In this document: piece by piece, positions 32,410 through 42,280 of the stretch
Layout of the letters: every line of letters begins with the position of its first letter
Numbering within the stretch: position 1 is the stretch's first letter
Assembly: GCA_021324945.1 (NCBI GenBank)
Contig: JAJPID010000014.1
Span: forward strand, 48,075-112,074
Reading direction: 5' to 3'
DNA: 64,000 nucleotides
Origin: Lysobacterales bacterium
GTDB taxonomy: Bacteria; Pseudomonadota; Gammaproteobacteria; Xanthomonadales; Rhodanobacteraceae
Program-made: the position numbers and the translations under genes
The notes under the pieces: generated by a model
Told to the model about the DNA's origin: nothing
What the model saw: the letters and a program-made list of their open reading frames with translations, nothing else
Databases searched by the model: none

Positions 32410-35400
32410 GCGGCACGCTCCAGTTCGGCATCGAACAACGCATCCATCGCCTCGATCAGCTCGCGTGGCGGGCGATCGCGGTGCACGCCTTCGCCATTGC
32501 GCAGCCCGCGCAAAAAGAGGTAATACACCTCACCGATGTGCCTCTCGTAGTCGTAGCCGGGCAGCACCTGTTTCAACCAACGGTGCATGGCCAAAACGTA
32601 GATCAGCCATTGCAGATCGTAGTCGTCCGCAGCGATTGCTCTGCGCAGGTTCTCCGCATCGTAGGCTGTCAGCAGGTTGGTCTTGTAATCCACTAAGTAG
32701 TAACGTCCGCCGTGCTCGAACACCAGATCCATCACGCCGGTCAGCAAACCGTGCAGACGCTTGACGTCTAAACAGAAACCGCTGCGCTCGCGCTGGTAGC
32801 CGTGTTGGTGCAGCAGTGCGAACAACGCCCCTTCGAGCGAAGGGGCCAGCCGCAAGTGGAATTCCAGTTCGGCGCGGCGTCGATGGGTTTCGACATCGCA
32901 CAGACGCGTACCGCAATCCAGACGAACATTCAACGCGCCGTGCACGCACTCGCCCGCTTCCGCGATCGCGCGCTCCAGCGAGATCGTGCCCGGCTGTGGC
33001 AGACCTTGTGCGCGCAGGGCACGCGCGAGCAGCGTGCGTTCGCTATCGGGAATGCCGCGCGCATCGCGCCATGCAGAAAAATCGGTTTTCTCCAGCGCCG
33101 CGTGCACCGCGGAACCGAAACGCGCGCCGGCCAGAAGTGGCATCGCCGGAGCGATCGCTTGCGTTTCGGCAACAAGCGGCGCGTCATCGCCAGCGCCTGG
33201 CAACGGATCGCCGAAATCGATGCGCGGCTCATGCCGCACCAGCCGCGAAAACGACCACGTTCGCCAGTCGCGTTCGAGGGCGCCGTGGAAGTCGGCGGCC
33301 TCCATTTTTGTCGTGCGCGTTTGCGGCTTCGCCAGACGCTTCGCGCTGGCTTCCGGCAGAGGTGCAACGGCGACCTGCCCGTCGCCGCGCGCGACCAGTT
33401 CGGCCAATGCCTGTTTGCAGTTCGCCTCGTCCAGATCCAGCGGCGCCTCGCGCTCAACGGCATGCAGCAGCCAGTACAGCGCGGTTTTGTCCGCCTGACT
33501 GACGCAGCCCCAGGGCAACACGCACGCTGCACGCGCACGCGTCACCCCGACATAGAATTTGCGCGCTTCTTCGGCGAGCACCTCTTTTTCTGCACGCATT
33601 CCCATTTCAGGTGAAATTGCGGTGCCGATTGCGACACGCGCTGCATCACCTTCGTGGTACCAGGTGAGCGCAGGTTTCTTGCCGTTCTTTTTCGATGCAC
33701 GACCGCATGCCGCGTAGGGCAGCAGCACCACGCCGTACTCCAGTCCTTTGGCCGCGTGCACCGTCGCGATCTGCACCGCTTGCGCGTCGGTGTCCAGCCG
33801 CAGCCGCACCGCATCGGCATCGGTGTCGTCGGCGCTTTCGCGCAACGCGCGCGCGTACCGATCGCAGAGATCGTCGATGCCGAAAGATGATGCATGATCG
33901 TCCTGCAGCAGTTCGGCGAGTTGCAGATAGTTGGCGACGCGCCGATCGCCACCAGGCAACGCGAGCAGGCGCGGCGCCGCGTGCGCGATCAGCCGATGCA
34001 GCAGCGGCAGCGGGTCGCGCCGTTGCACCCATTCGGCCCATTCGGCGGTTTCGCTTCGCAGCGCATCCAGTGCCGCGCCGTCGGTGCGGGTTTTTGCGAT
34101 CGCGATCGCATCTTCGCCGATCAGCAACGACGCCCGTGCTGCACGCGCCCGCGATGCGTCCGCCGGATCGCGCAGCGCTTCCAGCAGCAGCCGCAGATCG
34201 CCGGCTTCGTCGCTGGCGTACACGCTGGCACGCAGACAGGACGCCGCCGGCACGCCAGCGCGCGCCAGCGCGCGCTGCATCGATTTCGCCTCGCGGTTGC
34301 TGTCGACCAGCACCGCGATGTCGCGCGCACACAACTCCCGCGCGCCGCCGTCGCCTTCGCGCAGCAGCACACGGCCCTTTCGCGCGCCCTCCAACCACTC
34401 GACGATCTGCGCCACGCACGCGGCTTCGATTTTCGACTGCGCGTCACCCTTGTTGTGCAGTTTCTGTTTGCCTTTGTCCACAGGGTCGGGCGGCGGCAAT
34501 CGCCAAACTTGCAGTCCGGGCGCCGGGCGGCCATCGACCAGCAAAGCACGTTGTTCGACGCGCGGCGCGGAGTGCACGTCTTCGTGCGCGATTCCTTGTT
34601 CTATGAATGCGTCGTCGCGCGAGAACAGCGCGTTGATCGCGGCGCTGACGCCCGTGCCCGCGCGCTGGCTCTCGTCCAGCCGCAGCGGTTCGCCTTGCGT
34701 TTCGCGTTTCGCCAGCAGCCAAGTGTGCACGTCGCCGCCGCGGAACCCGTAGATCGCCTGCTTGGGATCTCCGACCAGCACCAACGCACCATCTTCGTGT
34801 GCGAACAGTTTTTTCAGGATTTTCCACTGCTGTCGATCGGTGTCCTGGAACTCGTCCACCAAAGCCGCCGGCCAGCGTTGGCGGATCACGCGCACTGCGT
34901 GGGCACCGCGTTGCGGATCGTCGAGCGCGGCGGCGAGTTCGTCCACCGCCTGATCGTGGCCGATCACGCCCAACGCTTTCATGCGCAGCGGCAGTTCGCG
35001 TTCGAGGTAAGCGCGCGCATCCAGCAGGAGTTTCGCGCGCGCATCGTCGTCGAGTTTCTCCAGCGACTTGATGTTCGCATGAAGATCGGCGATCGCTGCG
35101 AACACGGGACCTTCGGGCTTGCGTTTGCAACTCTTCAGACCAAGAAGCGTATCCTCCGCGAGGCTGTCCACAGCCTTGCGCGCAGCCGCCGTCAGAAAGT
35201 CTGGCGCGCTACCCGTCTGCGCCCAGCCGCGCAACTCGCGCAGACCGCGCGAGCGGGTATCGCGCGCGGACTTGTTATTGATGCATGCAGCGAGTTCCGC
35301 ATCTGCCCCTCGCAACGTTTCTTCATCCCAGAGGGCGATCGCGTTGCGAATCGCATCCAGTCGCGTCAGCGTTTCCTCGCGGCGCGCGTGTGCGTCCCGT

Positions 35401-36059
35401 GTCGCCGTATGCAACGCCGCGGCGTTGCTCACCTCGCGTCCGCGCCAGCGCGGATCGCAGGCCTGCATCGCGAGTGCATCCGGGGTGTGCCAGGTCTCAG
35501 CGAGCAGGCGCGCGGCATCGGCATCGGTCGAGCAGCTGCGCCAGAAATCCTCGATGATTTCCCGCTGCAAGGCGCGGGTGTCCTCCAGCAATTCCAATTC
35601 GCCAAGCGCGCGCCCTGTCTCGAAACCGAATTCGCCCAAGCAGCGATTGCAGAACGCGTGCAGCGTGCCGATCACGGCGGTGTCCATCGCCAGTTCGGCC
35701 GCGCGCGCGCGTGCGGCCAGCGCGGCCCGCGCGGCCGCATCGTTCGGTTTGAGCATGTGCTTGATTACCTCTTGCGCGGCGCGCGCTTCTTCGTCATCGT
35801 CGCCGCGTTCGCGCATCCCCTCTTGGTGACGTAGCATGTCGGCCGCCGCGCGCAGGCGCTTGCGCAGCCGCATCGCCAGTTCCGCGGTCGCCGCACGTGT
35901 GAAGGTGGCGACCACGATCTGCTCCGGCATCAACCCCTGTTCCAGGATCAGGCGCAAATAAAGCGTGGCGATGGTGAAGGTCTTGCCGGTCCCAGCACTG
36001 GCCTCCACCAGGCGCACGCCGGACAACGGCAGATTCAGTGCAGTGAGATCCGCGCTCAC
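32406..36059 (-). CDS. recB: Exonuclease V, RecB subunit
   Basis: 1,217 residues from the GTG at 36059, which overlaps the recC stop as GTGA; a longer frame into recC has no family match. Walker A EASAGTGKTFT (Lys26), FTRAATAEL, DEFQDTDRQQW, GDPKQAIYGFRGGD and TVHAAKGLEY are UvrD-type helicase motifs. Near 1105-1130 the nuclease site reads GVMDLVFEHGGRYYLVDYKT, with the catalytic Asp and Asp-Tyr-Lys. RecB is the 3'-5' helicase and nuclease and loads RecA in the E. coli enzyme. Confidence 0.97.
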   Translation of the reverse strand: MSADLTALNLPLSGVRLVEASAGTGKTFTIATLYLRLILEQGLMPEQIVVATFTRAATAELAMRLRKRLRAAADMLRHQEGMRERGDDDEEARAAQEVIKHMLKPNDAAARAALAARARAAELAMDTAVIGTLHAFCNRCLGEFGFETGRALGELELLEDTRALQREIIEDFWRSCSTDADAARLLAETWHTPDALAMQACDPRWRGREVSNAAALHTATRDAHARREETLTRLDAIRNAIALWDEETLRGADAELAACINNKSARDTRSRGLRELRGWAQTGSAPDFLTAAARKAVDSLAEDTLLGLKSCKRKPEGPVFAAIADLHANIKSLEKLDDDARAKLLLDARAYLERELPLRMKALGVIGHDQAVDELAAALDDPQRGAHAVRVIRQRWPAALVDEFQDTDRQQWKILKKLFAHEDGALVLVGDPKQAIYGFRGGDVHTWLLAKRETQGEPLRLDESQRAGTGVSAAINALFSRDDAFIEQGIAHEDVHSAPRVEQRALLVDGRPAPGLQVWRLPPPDPVDKGKQKLHNKGDAQSKIEAACVAQIVEWLEGARKGRVLLREGDGGARELCARDIAVLVDSNREAKSMQRALARAGVPAASCLRASVYASDEAGDLRLLLEALRDPADASRARAARASLLIGEDAIAIAKTRTDGAALDALRSETAEWAEWVQRRDPLPLLHRLIAHAAPRLLALPGGDRRVANYLQLAELLQDDHASSFGIDDLCDRYARALRESADDTDADAVRLRLDTDAQAVQIATVHAAKGLEYGVVLLPYAACGRASKKNGKKPALTWYHEGDAARVAIGTAISPEMGMRAEKEVLAEEARKFYVGVTRARAACVLPWGCVSQADKTALYWLLHAVEREAPLDLDEANCKQALAELVARGDGQVAVAPLPEASAKRLAKPQTRTTKMEAADFHGALERDWRTWSFSRLVRHEPRIDFGDPLPGAGDDAPLVAETQAIAPAMPLLAGARFGSAVHAALEKTDFSAWRDARGIPDSERTLLARALRAQGLPQPGTISLERAIAEAGECVHGALNVRLDCGTRLCDVETHRRRAELEFHLRLAPSLEGALFALLHQHGYQRERSGFCLDVKRLHGLLTGVMDLVFEHGGRYYLVDYKTNLLTAYDAENLRRAIAADDYDLQWLIYVLAMHRWLKQVLPGYDYERHIGEVYYLFLRGLRNGEGVHRDRPPRELIEAMDALFDAELERAA

Positions 36060-39000
36060 GAGAATTGCTCCACCCACGCGCGCGCCGGATGCGTGAATAC
36101 TTCCAGCGCAGTCTTGTGCAGGGTAAGCGCGAGTTCGCCATTCCACGGTCCGGGCAGATCGCGGCCGCGCCAGACCATGCATACCGCATCGCTCTCCAAT
36201 TCGTTGGGAACGCCGAAGCCGTTCTCGCTCGCGGCCTCCCGCGCGGCCTTTTCAAAAACGTCATTGCCGACGGACACTTCGGTATCGAACGCACCTCCCG
36301 CCTGCGCCCGAGCCACCGCGTAATTCCACGAGATGCGCACGAAAAACGGCAGCGGCGCGCGCCGGCCTGAGCGGTACAGATCGATCAATGCGCGTAGACG
36401 ACCGTGCGCTTCGTCCCGTGCGAGCCGCGGCAATTCGAACGAACAGGCGTCGCTTCCATCCAGGCCAATCAACATCACACGGCGGTCCACGCCGGCGGCC
36501 GCGCACAACAGCGCATCCAGCCAGGCGCGCAATACATGGCGGCCGTCGATCTTCCCGGGCTGCACGTGCAGCACGCCAGCGCCATAGAGATCGGCTGGCG
36601 CGCCTTCCAACGACGTACCGTCACTCCAGTCCACGCGCAGATTTTCGGCCGGAAGCGACGCTGCGCCTGCGGTGAACGATCGCACAGCGGCGCGCAAAGC
36701 ATCCGCACGTACGTGTGCATCGCGCAGCGCCTCGTCACCCAGCGCGCCGGGCGGCAGTTTTCCGCGCGCACGCAGCAGGTCGCGGCTGGCCGAAGCATTG
36801 CCCTCACCGAAATCCAGCAATGCGCGAGTAAGATGCCAGCGGGTCAGACCCTCGTTCGGAGACAACGGCTCGTCGTCCGCATCGTCGCGCAATTCGCGTG
36901 GCAACTTCAGATCCAGCCCGCACTCCAGAAAGCCGCGCGCAGGATCGAGCAGGAATCGGCGCAGCTCATCGAGCGTCAGCGTGACGGAGGGTGCCGTTTC
37001 GATTTGCGGCATCGGCGCCTCCGGCACGAATGGCGCGATGGCGGTTTGTGCTTCGGGCATGTCCGCTGCGGCCAGCCATTCGCTGCGGTACGAGCGCCGT
37101 GCATTCGTATCGAACAGGGACGCATCGAACGGATGCAACGGTTGCACGCGCGGCAACAATGCATGCTGCGCGTCGCGCGCGTCGGCATCGTGAGAAAGAT
37201 AATTCTCACGCAGCAGGTCCATCAGTTCGGCGACGACTACCGAAGGTGCCAGCGTCTCGTTACTGTGCGCGTCGCGGCCAATCCAGCTGATATACAACGT
37301 GTCGCGCGCGGCGGCGATCAGTTGCAGGAACAGCAGACGATCGTCCTCGCGCACACTGCGATCACCGGTTTGCCGCTCGCCTGTGCGGGCATCGCGCGTC
37401 AGCGGATCGAGCCCGCCCGGATCGCGGCGCGGAAACGCGGTCTCATCCATGCCGAGCAGACAGATCACGCGGAACGGCACCACGCGCAGCGGCACCATGC
37501 CGCAGAAGGTGACGCCGCCGGAGAATAACTGCTGGCGTGGATCGGCTTCATTCAGGCGCTCGCGCAGGAACGCGCGCAAGTCCTGCCATGCCAGCGTCTG
37601 CACCGAGGCGGCCTGCGTGTGCTCCACCAGATCTTCCAGCGCGCGCCGCATGCGTTCCAACGCGCGAGTTTCGGCGATATCGTTGCTGTCGCCCTGATAC
37701 AAACCGTCGAACAGCGCATTCAATTCGCGCTGCCAGTCCGCCGCACTCATTTCGCGCGCAGCCAATTCCCGCAAGCGGCGAAATGAGTCGATCACCGCCA
37801 GCAGCGCGTCCAGGCGCGCGAAGGCTTGGCCTTCCACGCCGGGCAGCGGCGCCACCCTCGCGACCAGCGCGTCCTCGTCGTCGCCGCAGGCGAACCCCGC
37901 CAGCATTCGATCGATTCCGAACGCGAATGAGAATTCGCGGTAGCCACCGGCCTGCGCGCGTGCGCGCTCGTCCTCGCCCCAGCGCACGCCGGCATCATGT
38001 AACTGCCGCGACAACTGCTCCAGTTCTCCGGCATCGAGGTCGAAGCGCCGCATCACGCCCGGCACGGCCAGCACGTCCAGGATCTCGCTGCACCTCCATC
38101 GCGAGGTTGGTGCATTGAGCAAGTCCAGGAACAGGCGCGCAGCCGAATGCGCGGCGTCCGTCGGCACGTCGCCGAGATTGAAAGGAATGAAACGCCGATC
38201 GTCTTTGGGCAAGCCGCCGAATACCGCTTCGATCGCCGGCCGATACGCCGCCACATCCGGCATCATCACCGCGACATCACGCGGCTTCAGTTGCGGACAG
38301 GCGGCGAATATCCGCAACAATGCATCGTGCAGCGTTTGCACTTCGCGCAGTGCGGTGTGGCAAGCGTGGAACTGGATCGAATCATCCGGCGCCGCTACTC
38401 GAGCGTCTTCGCGCGCCGCACGATGATTCAGAATGTCATCGCGCACACGGCCAAGCAGCGTCGTGCGCTCGATCTCCTGATCGAACAGATCGATTTCCGT
38501 CTCCGGCTGCACGTGCTCATAGCCGTAGAGCAAGTCCAGGAATTCCGCCGCCGCGCCACCGAGCGACGTCACCAGGGGATTGCCGCGATCCGTCTCCTGC
38601 AAACGCGCACGCACTTCGCGGCGCGAACGCGGCGTGTCGCCGAGATATTCGCGCGAAGGCAGCGGCATGTGGAAATCCAGTTCGCAGTGCCGCGCAGCGA
38701 CGCCCAACATGCGCAGCACGTCGGGGGAAACGTTGGCGCAGGCGAAGGCGTGCAAATGTTGAGGCAACCCGGGCGGCACGGGTTTGTCGATGAATGTCCC
38801 GTTTTCCCGATAACCGGGATCGAAATCGCGCAACCACTTCTCCACGCGCGCCGCGCGCGAAACGCCGCCGACTCGCGCAACCAGACGCCGCCACAGTTCG
38901 GCCTGCCAGTCCGCGCCATCGCCGCCGCGCTCCCAGCGCAGCAGTTTCTCGCGGCGATAACCCTGCATGCGTTCGTACACGCGCGCGAGTTGGCCGGCGA

Positions 39001-39397
39001 GCGCGTAGCGTCGCAGCGGATCGCCGTTGCTTGCGAGATAGTCGCGCAGCGACGCCAACGCAGGCCCTTCCAGCGGCTCGCGGAGCAATGCATGCAAATG
39101 CCAGCGCAGCACCTCCGGTTCGAACGGCGAATGCGGCGGCAACTCGGGTTGCGCCGCGCGCAGCAGTTCCCATGCGAACAACGCCGGCGGCGTGAACTCC
39201 ACATTGGCGATCACGCCGAGTTTTTCCGCCAGGTGCACCTGTAGCCAACGCCGCAAGCCGGCCTGCGGTACCAGCACCCGTACAGGTATCAAGGGTTTGT
39301 CGCGGACCTGCGCACGCAGCCGCTTGCCGAGCGCATCGGCCAGCTTCGCCGCATCATTGCCGGTGAACAGGTTGAACACTCGCGGCGATCTCCGCAC
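36056..39397 (-). CDS. recC: Exonuclease V, RecC subunit
   Basis: 1,113 residues, as is usual for RecC. It begins with a GTG; another GTG six codons later (before FNLFTGND) is possible. Family blocks include LRRWLQVHLAEKLGVIANVE, FTPPALFAWELL, ICLLGMDETAFPRRD and DRLLFLQLIAAARDTLYISW. RecC recognises Chi and holds the split DNA strands but has an inactive helicase fold. First gene of the recC-recB-recD-lhr run, with coupled overlaps to recB and recD. Divergent from a PepSY-type gene whose Fur box lies about 87 nt upstream of this start. Confidence 0.96.
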   Translation of the reverse strand: MRRSPRVFNLFTGNDAAKLADALGKRLRAQVRDKPLIPVRVLVPQAGLRRWLQVHLAEKLGVIANVEFTPPALFAWELLRAAQPELPPHSPFEPEVLRWHLHALLREPLEGPALASLRDYLASNGDPLRRYALAGQLARVYERMQGYRREKLLRWERGGDGADWQAELWRRLVARVGGVSRAARVEKWLRDFDPGYRENGTFIDKPVPPGLPQHLHAFACANVSPDVLRMLGVAARHCELDFHMPLPSREYLGDTPRSRREVRARLQETDRGNPLVTSLGGAAAEFLDLLYGYEHVQPETEIDLFDQEIERTTLLGRVRDDILNHRAAREDARVAAPDDSIQFHACHTALREVQTLHDALLRIFAACPQLKPRDVAVMMPDVAAYRPAIEAVFGGLPKDDRRFIPFNLGDVPTDAAHSAARLFLDLLNAPTSRWRCSEILDVLAVPGVMRRFDLDAGELEQLSRQLHDAGVRWGEDERARAQAGGYREFSFAFGIDRMLAGFACGDDEDALVARVAPLPGVEGQAFARLDALLAVIDSFRRLRELAAREMSAADWQRELNALFDGLYQGDSNDIAETRALERMRRALEDLVEHTQAASVQTLAWQDLRAFLRERLNEADPRQQLFSGGVTFCGMVPLRVVPFRVICLLGMDETAFPRRDPGGLDPLTRDARTGERQTGDRSVREDDRLLFLQLIAAARDTLYISWIGRDAHSNETLAPSVVVAELMDLLRENYLSHDADARDAQHALLPRVQPLHPFDASLFDTNARRSYRSEWLAAADMPEAQTAIAPFVPEAPMPQIETAPSVTLTLDELRRFLLDPARGFLECGLDLKLPRELRDDADDEPLSPNEGLTRWHLTRALLDFGEGNASASRDLLRARGKLPPGALGDEALRDAHVRADALRAAVRSFTAGAASLPAENLRVDWSDGTSLEGAPADLYGAGVLHVQPGKIDGRHVLRAWLDALLCAAAGVDRRVMLIGLDGSDACSFELPRLARDEAHGRLRALIDLYRSGRRAPLPFFVRISWNYAVARAQAGGAFDTEVSVGNDVFEKAAREAASENGFGVPNELESDAVCMVWRGRDLPGPWNGELALTLHKTALEVFTHPARAWVEQFS

Positions 39398-39482
39398 GCA
39401 CGCAAGTCCGCAAGTATGCCTGCCCGCTGTTCATCAGATGAGACAGCGTCGCCGCGTCGCAGGCGGAATTCTGAATAACTTG

Positions 39483-39511
39483 TTGAGAATCGTTCTCATC
39501 AAGGATAGGAT
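39483..39511 (+). promoter_or_regulatory. Promoter overlapped by a Fur box
   Basis: TTGAGA (39483-39488) and TAGGAT (39506-39511) are separated by 17 nt and lie 29 nt before the start at 39540, a good sigma-70 layout. A perfect palindrome TGAGAATCGTTCTCA (39484-39498) matches the Fur operator pattern TGAGAAT-x-ATTCTCA and covers the -35 and spacer, so iron-bound Fur should block RNA polymerase. The same site is about 87 nt upstream of the divergent recC start. Confidence 0.7.
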
Positions 39512-39539
39512 CGCGGCGGACCCGACCTCGCCTCCTTCG

Positions 39540-40103
39540 ATGCCCAACCACCGCCTGCTGAAATTCCTGCGCGCCCTGCACCTGTATCTCGGCGTGTTCA
39601 CCGCACCGGCGTTGCTGTTCTTCGCCTTCACCGGTGCGTTGCAAACCTTCGGTCTGCACGAAGCCGCGCGCGGCAGCGACTACAAACCGCCAGCGTGGCT
39701 GGAAGCGATGGCGCATCTGCACAAGAAGCAGAGTCTGGAAGTGCCGGTGCGGCGCGCGCCGCCAGATGCGGCGGCGAGAGGCGTGGCGATGCGTGACTTC
39801 GACATGCGCGATTCGGGCGATTCGCAAAATCGCCCGATGGCTGCAGTCGTCGCCGGCGCCCCCTCAGTGGCACACAGCGAGGACGCGGACGTCAAATCGC
39901 GCACGCAAAGCGACCGCGCGTCGAGTGCATCCAAACGCAACCTGCTGCCGATGAAAATCTACTTCGCGCTGGTGGCGACGAGCCTGTTCCTGTCCACGCT
40001 CACCGGCGTGTACATGTCCAGCCGCATGAGCCGCAGCGCGCGCCGCATCGCCGCCACGTTCGCTGCCGGAGTGATCGTGCCACTGCTGTTGCTGATGGTT
40101 TGA
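39540..40103 (+). CDS. Small PepSY-type membrane protein, Fur-controlled
   Basis: 187 residues from the ATG at 39540; the frame extends further upstream but only through recC antisense and the Fur box. A membrane helix lies at about 15-37 (GVFTAPALLFFAFTGALQTF). A polar middle section runs from about 40 to 135, and two helices close the protein (IYFALVATSLFLSTLTGVYM and FAAGVIVPLLLLMV). The layout matches PepSY-associated membrane proteins near siderophore receptors, which are thought to reduce or release iron in the inner membrane. The Fur box over its promoter supports an iron role. No receptor gene is adjacent. Confidence 0.7.
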   Translation: MPNHRLLKFLRALHLYLGVFTAPALLFFAFTGALQTFGLHEAARGSDYKPPAWLEAMAHLHKKQSLEVPVRRAPPDAAARGVAMRDFDMRDSGDSQNRPMAAVVAGAPSVAHSEDADVKSRTQSDRASSASKRNLLPMKIYFALVATSLFLSTLTGVYMSSRMSRSARRIAATFAAGVIVPLLLLMV

Positions 40104-40141
40104 AGAACTGACGCGCGCGAGAGGTCGAATTCTGCTTGTTT

Positions 40142-40165
40142 GCGAGCTGCCACCCGGCAGCTCGC
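40142..40165. other. Perfect hairpin between the PepSY gene and tRNA-Arg
   Basis: GCGAGCTGCC (40142-40151) pairs with GGCAGCTCGC (40156-40165) across a 4-nt loop. No T-run follows on either strand, so it may be a weak or rho-assisted terminator for the PepSY gene, or a repeat. Confidence 0.4.
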
Positions 40166-40242
40166 GCGCAAAATTCGGGTAAGGCAGCATCCCGAGCGGA
40201 AGGCGCGCCATGGAGGGTTGACGCGAGCGCGTTTCAAGAAAC

Positions 40243-40319
40243 TGGCGCGCTCGAGAGGATTCGAACCTCCGACCACCGCCTTCGGAGGGCGGTACTCTAT
40301 CCAGCTGAGCTACGAGCGC
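40243..40319 (-). tRNA. tRNA-Arg (anticodon CCG)
   Basis: 77 nt on the minus strand with all arms. The 7-bp acceptor GCGCTCG/CGAGCGC, D arm AGCTCAGCTGGATAGAG, anticodon stem CCGCC/GGCGG with loop CTCCGAA (anticodon CCG), and T loop GTTCGAATCC are present. Discriminator G and an encoded CCA end complete it. It decodes CGG, a frequent Arg codon in this GC-rich genome. No other tRNA is nearby. Confidence 0.95.
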
Positions 40320-40402
40320 GTCCGATCATTCTAGCCGACGTTCAGCGTGTGCCCAAAGGTCAGGGGTAATCCTGCTCACGCGGATAGCGGATGGCCAAAA
40401 GG

Positions 40403-40668
40403 TCATGCCCCGTCTACGAACAACGTGGCGCCATGGACGTAGTCGGATTCGTCGGAGGCGAGCCAGGCGGCGACCTTGGCGATGTCGACGGGCACGCCGA
40501 TGCGGCCGCAGGGGATTCGTTTCAGCAGCGCTTTTTCCGCATCGGGCGTAGCCCAGGTGGCGTGGTTGATCGGCGTCTTGACCGCGCCGGGCGCGATGGT
40601 GGGCGTGGATCTTCGGCGCCGGTCACGAGGGCGTGCTGGGCTTGGAGTGATTTGTCGTTCCGTGACAT
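40403..40668 (-). pseudogene. Short-chain dehydrogenase/reductase with internal deletion
   Basis: From the ATG at 40668 (preceded by AGGAG) the minus strand reads MSRNDKSLQAQHALVTGA, the start of an SDR up to its cofactor loop. The frame is then lost and the sequence jumps to the C-terminal end: TIAPGAVKTPINHA, then RIGVPVDIAKVAAWLASDES and YVHGATLFVDGA followed by TGA. The catalytic Ser/Tyr/Lys region is gone, about 170 residues. It lies between tRNA-Arg and the glucoamylase gene and cannot be functional. Confidence 0.85.
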
Positions 40669-40772
40669 GAGATGCTCCTGGTTTGTAACCCGTGTGCCTC
40701 GCAGTTCGACTCCGCTCGCTACGCGAGCCACGCTCAGTGCGAACGGTTAAAGGGGGTCGACTGTTCCGGCCC

Positions 40773-42233
40773 TTACATTTTCTCTTGCAGCCAGCCTCCC
40801 TCGAATCCCGCGCGCTGCAAGCCCAGTCGGATCGGCGCGCAGTCGCGCATCAATCGCCAAATCAGGCCGGTGCGGTAGTTTTCGATCATGAGCACGATGG
40901 GCCCCTGGTTCAGCGCGTAGTGCCAAGGCGAAACCCAGCCGCCGCCGGGCGCGCCGTCGGGATAGGTCGGGTTGAACGAGGCGTGGAAACCGAAGCCTTT
41001 CGGGCTGTGGCCGATCAGGTCTTCCAGATAACGCACGGCTTCCATCACGGCATCGGGCGCGAACGGCAGCGAGGCGATCGCTGCCCAAGGCGAGAGCGTA
41101 CCGTCGTCGGGACCGAACGGCGCACCGCGCGCGAGATAGCCGTAAAAACGTCTGCGCTGCCTTTTGCCCTCGGCGTTCTTCACGGTCAACATCCGGCCGT
41201 CGCCGGGACCGTCGCTGGCGGTGAAGCCCCAGCAGTTCTTGTCGTAACCGGCGAACTTGCGCGGATTGCGCGTGGCGTATTCGCGCTGGATCAGGGTACT
41301 GACGCGGCTGTTCTCGAAATAATCGGTTTTCTTCCCGCGCATGAATTCGTCCTGGATGCCGCGCAGATCCAGCCAGACGTGCGAGAACTGATGGATGAAC
41401 AGCGGTCCGCCGTACAGCACGTCGTGGCCGTACACGCGTCGCCAGCGGAACGTGGAAGTCCACGCCGCGTACGCATCCGGCTGCACGCCGAATTGCGGCG
41501 CGGCCAGCGCCAGCACGTACAACAACAACGCCTCGTTGTAGCCGAACCAGCGCCACGGCAGAAAACCGGATTCCGGTTTCCAGCCCATCGTGATCGACGG
41601 TTCGCCATTCTGCGCCCAGCGCCAGTCGGCGCGCGCGTAGATGTTCTGCGCGCGCTTGCGCAATTCGCGTTCTTCCGCGCTGTCGCCGGAGAAGTATTGC
41701 GCGGCCAGAAGAAACCCGGCGATCAGCAACGCGGTGTCGATGGTGGAGAGCTCGCTCTGCCACGCGCGCCTGCCGGTGTCGGCATGCAAAAAGTGATAGT
41801 AGAAACCTTTGTAGCCCACGCCGTCGGGCGCACCGCTCTGGTCGGCACGATCGAAGAAGCGCGCGGCCATCAGCGAATGCGACAACGCCAGTTCCTTCGG
41901 CATCCAGCCGCGCTCCACGGCCACCGGATAGCAGGACAACGCGAATCCCACCGCGGCAATGCTGCTGGGAGAGTCGGGCTGGGTGGAATCCAGCACCAGG
42001 CCGGTGTCGGGGTCGACGTGCAATTCGAAAAAGCGGAACGCCTTGCGCTGCAAATCGTCCAGCACCGCCTCGTCGCCGTGGTCACTACGCTGGACCCTTT
42101 GCCGCGCGGGTTCGGGCGCGTGCAGTGCGGCGGCATTGCGCGGACGCTCGCGCAGGGCGGCCTGTTGCTCACTGGCCACCGCGCCCGGGCTGTTGCGCGC
42201 AGCCTCCTTCGAATCGCGTTCGGCGTCACTCAT
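40773..42233 (-). CDS. Glucoamylase-family (PF10091-like) protein
   Basis: 486 residues with no evident signal peptide. Family blocks include LDDLQRKAFRFFELHVDPDTGLVLD, STIDTALLIAGFLLAAQYF, WGFTASDGPGDG and NYRTGLIWRLM. Members of this alpha/alpha-toroid family are often found with, or fused inside, cyclic beta-1,2-glucan synthases, and some act on beta-1,2-glucan. It follows the glucan synthase gene on the same strand after 47 nt, so a role in trimming or turnover of that glucan is likely. Substrate is inferred from context. Confidence 0.85.
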   Translation of the reverse strand: MSDAERDSKEAARNSPGAVASEQQAALRERPRNAAALHAPEPARQRVQRSDHGDEAVLDDLQRKAFRFFELHVDPDTGLVLDSTQPDSPSSIAAVGFALSCYPVAVERGWMPKELALSHSLMAARFFDRADQSGAPDGVGYKGFYYHFLHADTGRRAWQSELSTIDTALLIAGFLLAAQYFSGDSAEERELRKRAQNIYARADWRWAQNGEPSITMGWKPESGFLPWRWFGYNEALLLYVLALAAPQFGVQPDAYAAWTSTFRWRRVYGHDVLYGGPLFIHQFSHVWLDLRGIQDEFMRGKKTDYFENSRVSTLIQREYATRNPRKFAGYDKNCWGFTASDGPGDGRMLTVKNAEGKRQRRRFYGYLARGAPFGPDDGTLSPWAAIASLPFAPDAVMEAVRYLEDLIGHSPKGFGFHASFNPTYPDGAPGGGWVSPWHYALNQGPIVLMIENYRTGLIWRLMRDCAPIRLGLQRAGFEGGWLQEKM

Positions 42234-42280
42234 GCGTTTTCGTCACCTTCTCTTCCGGACGATCTTGATATCGGACTTCC

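Noticed and set aside
33894..35834. Plus-strand open frame of over 600 codons
   Set aside because: Antisense to recB; no recognisable domain and composition of a shadow frame.
40140..40334. Short open frame reading SRGFEPPTTAFGG
   Set aside because: This is the well-known false translation of a tRNA gene; the tRNA-Arg is on the other strand.
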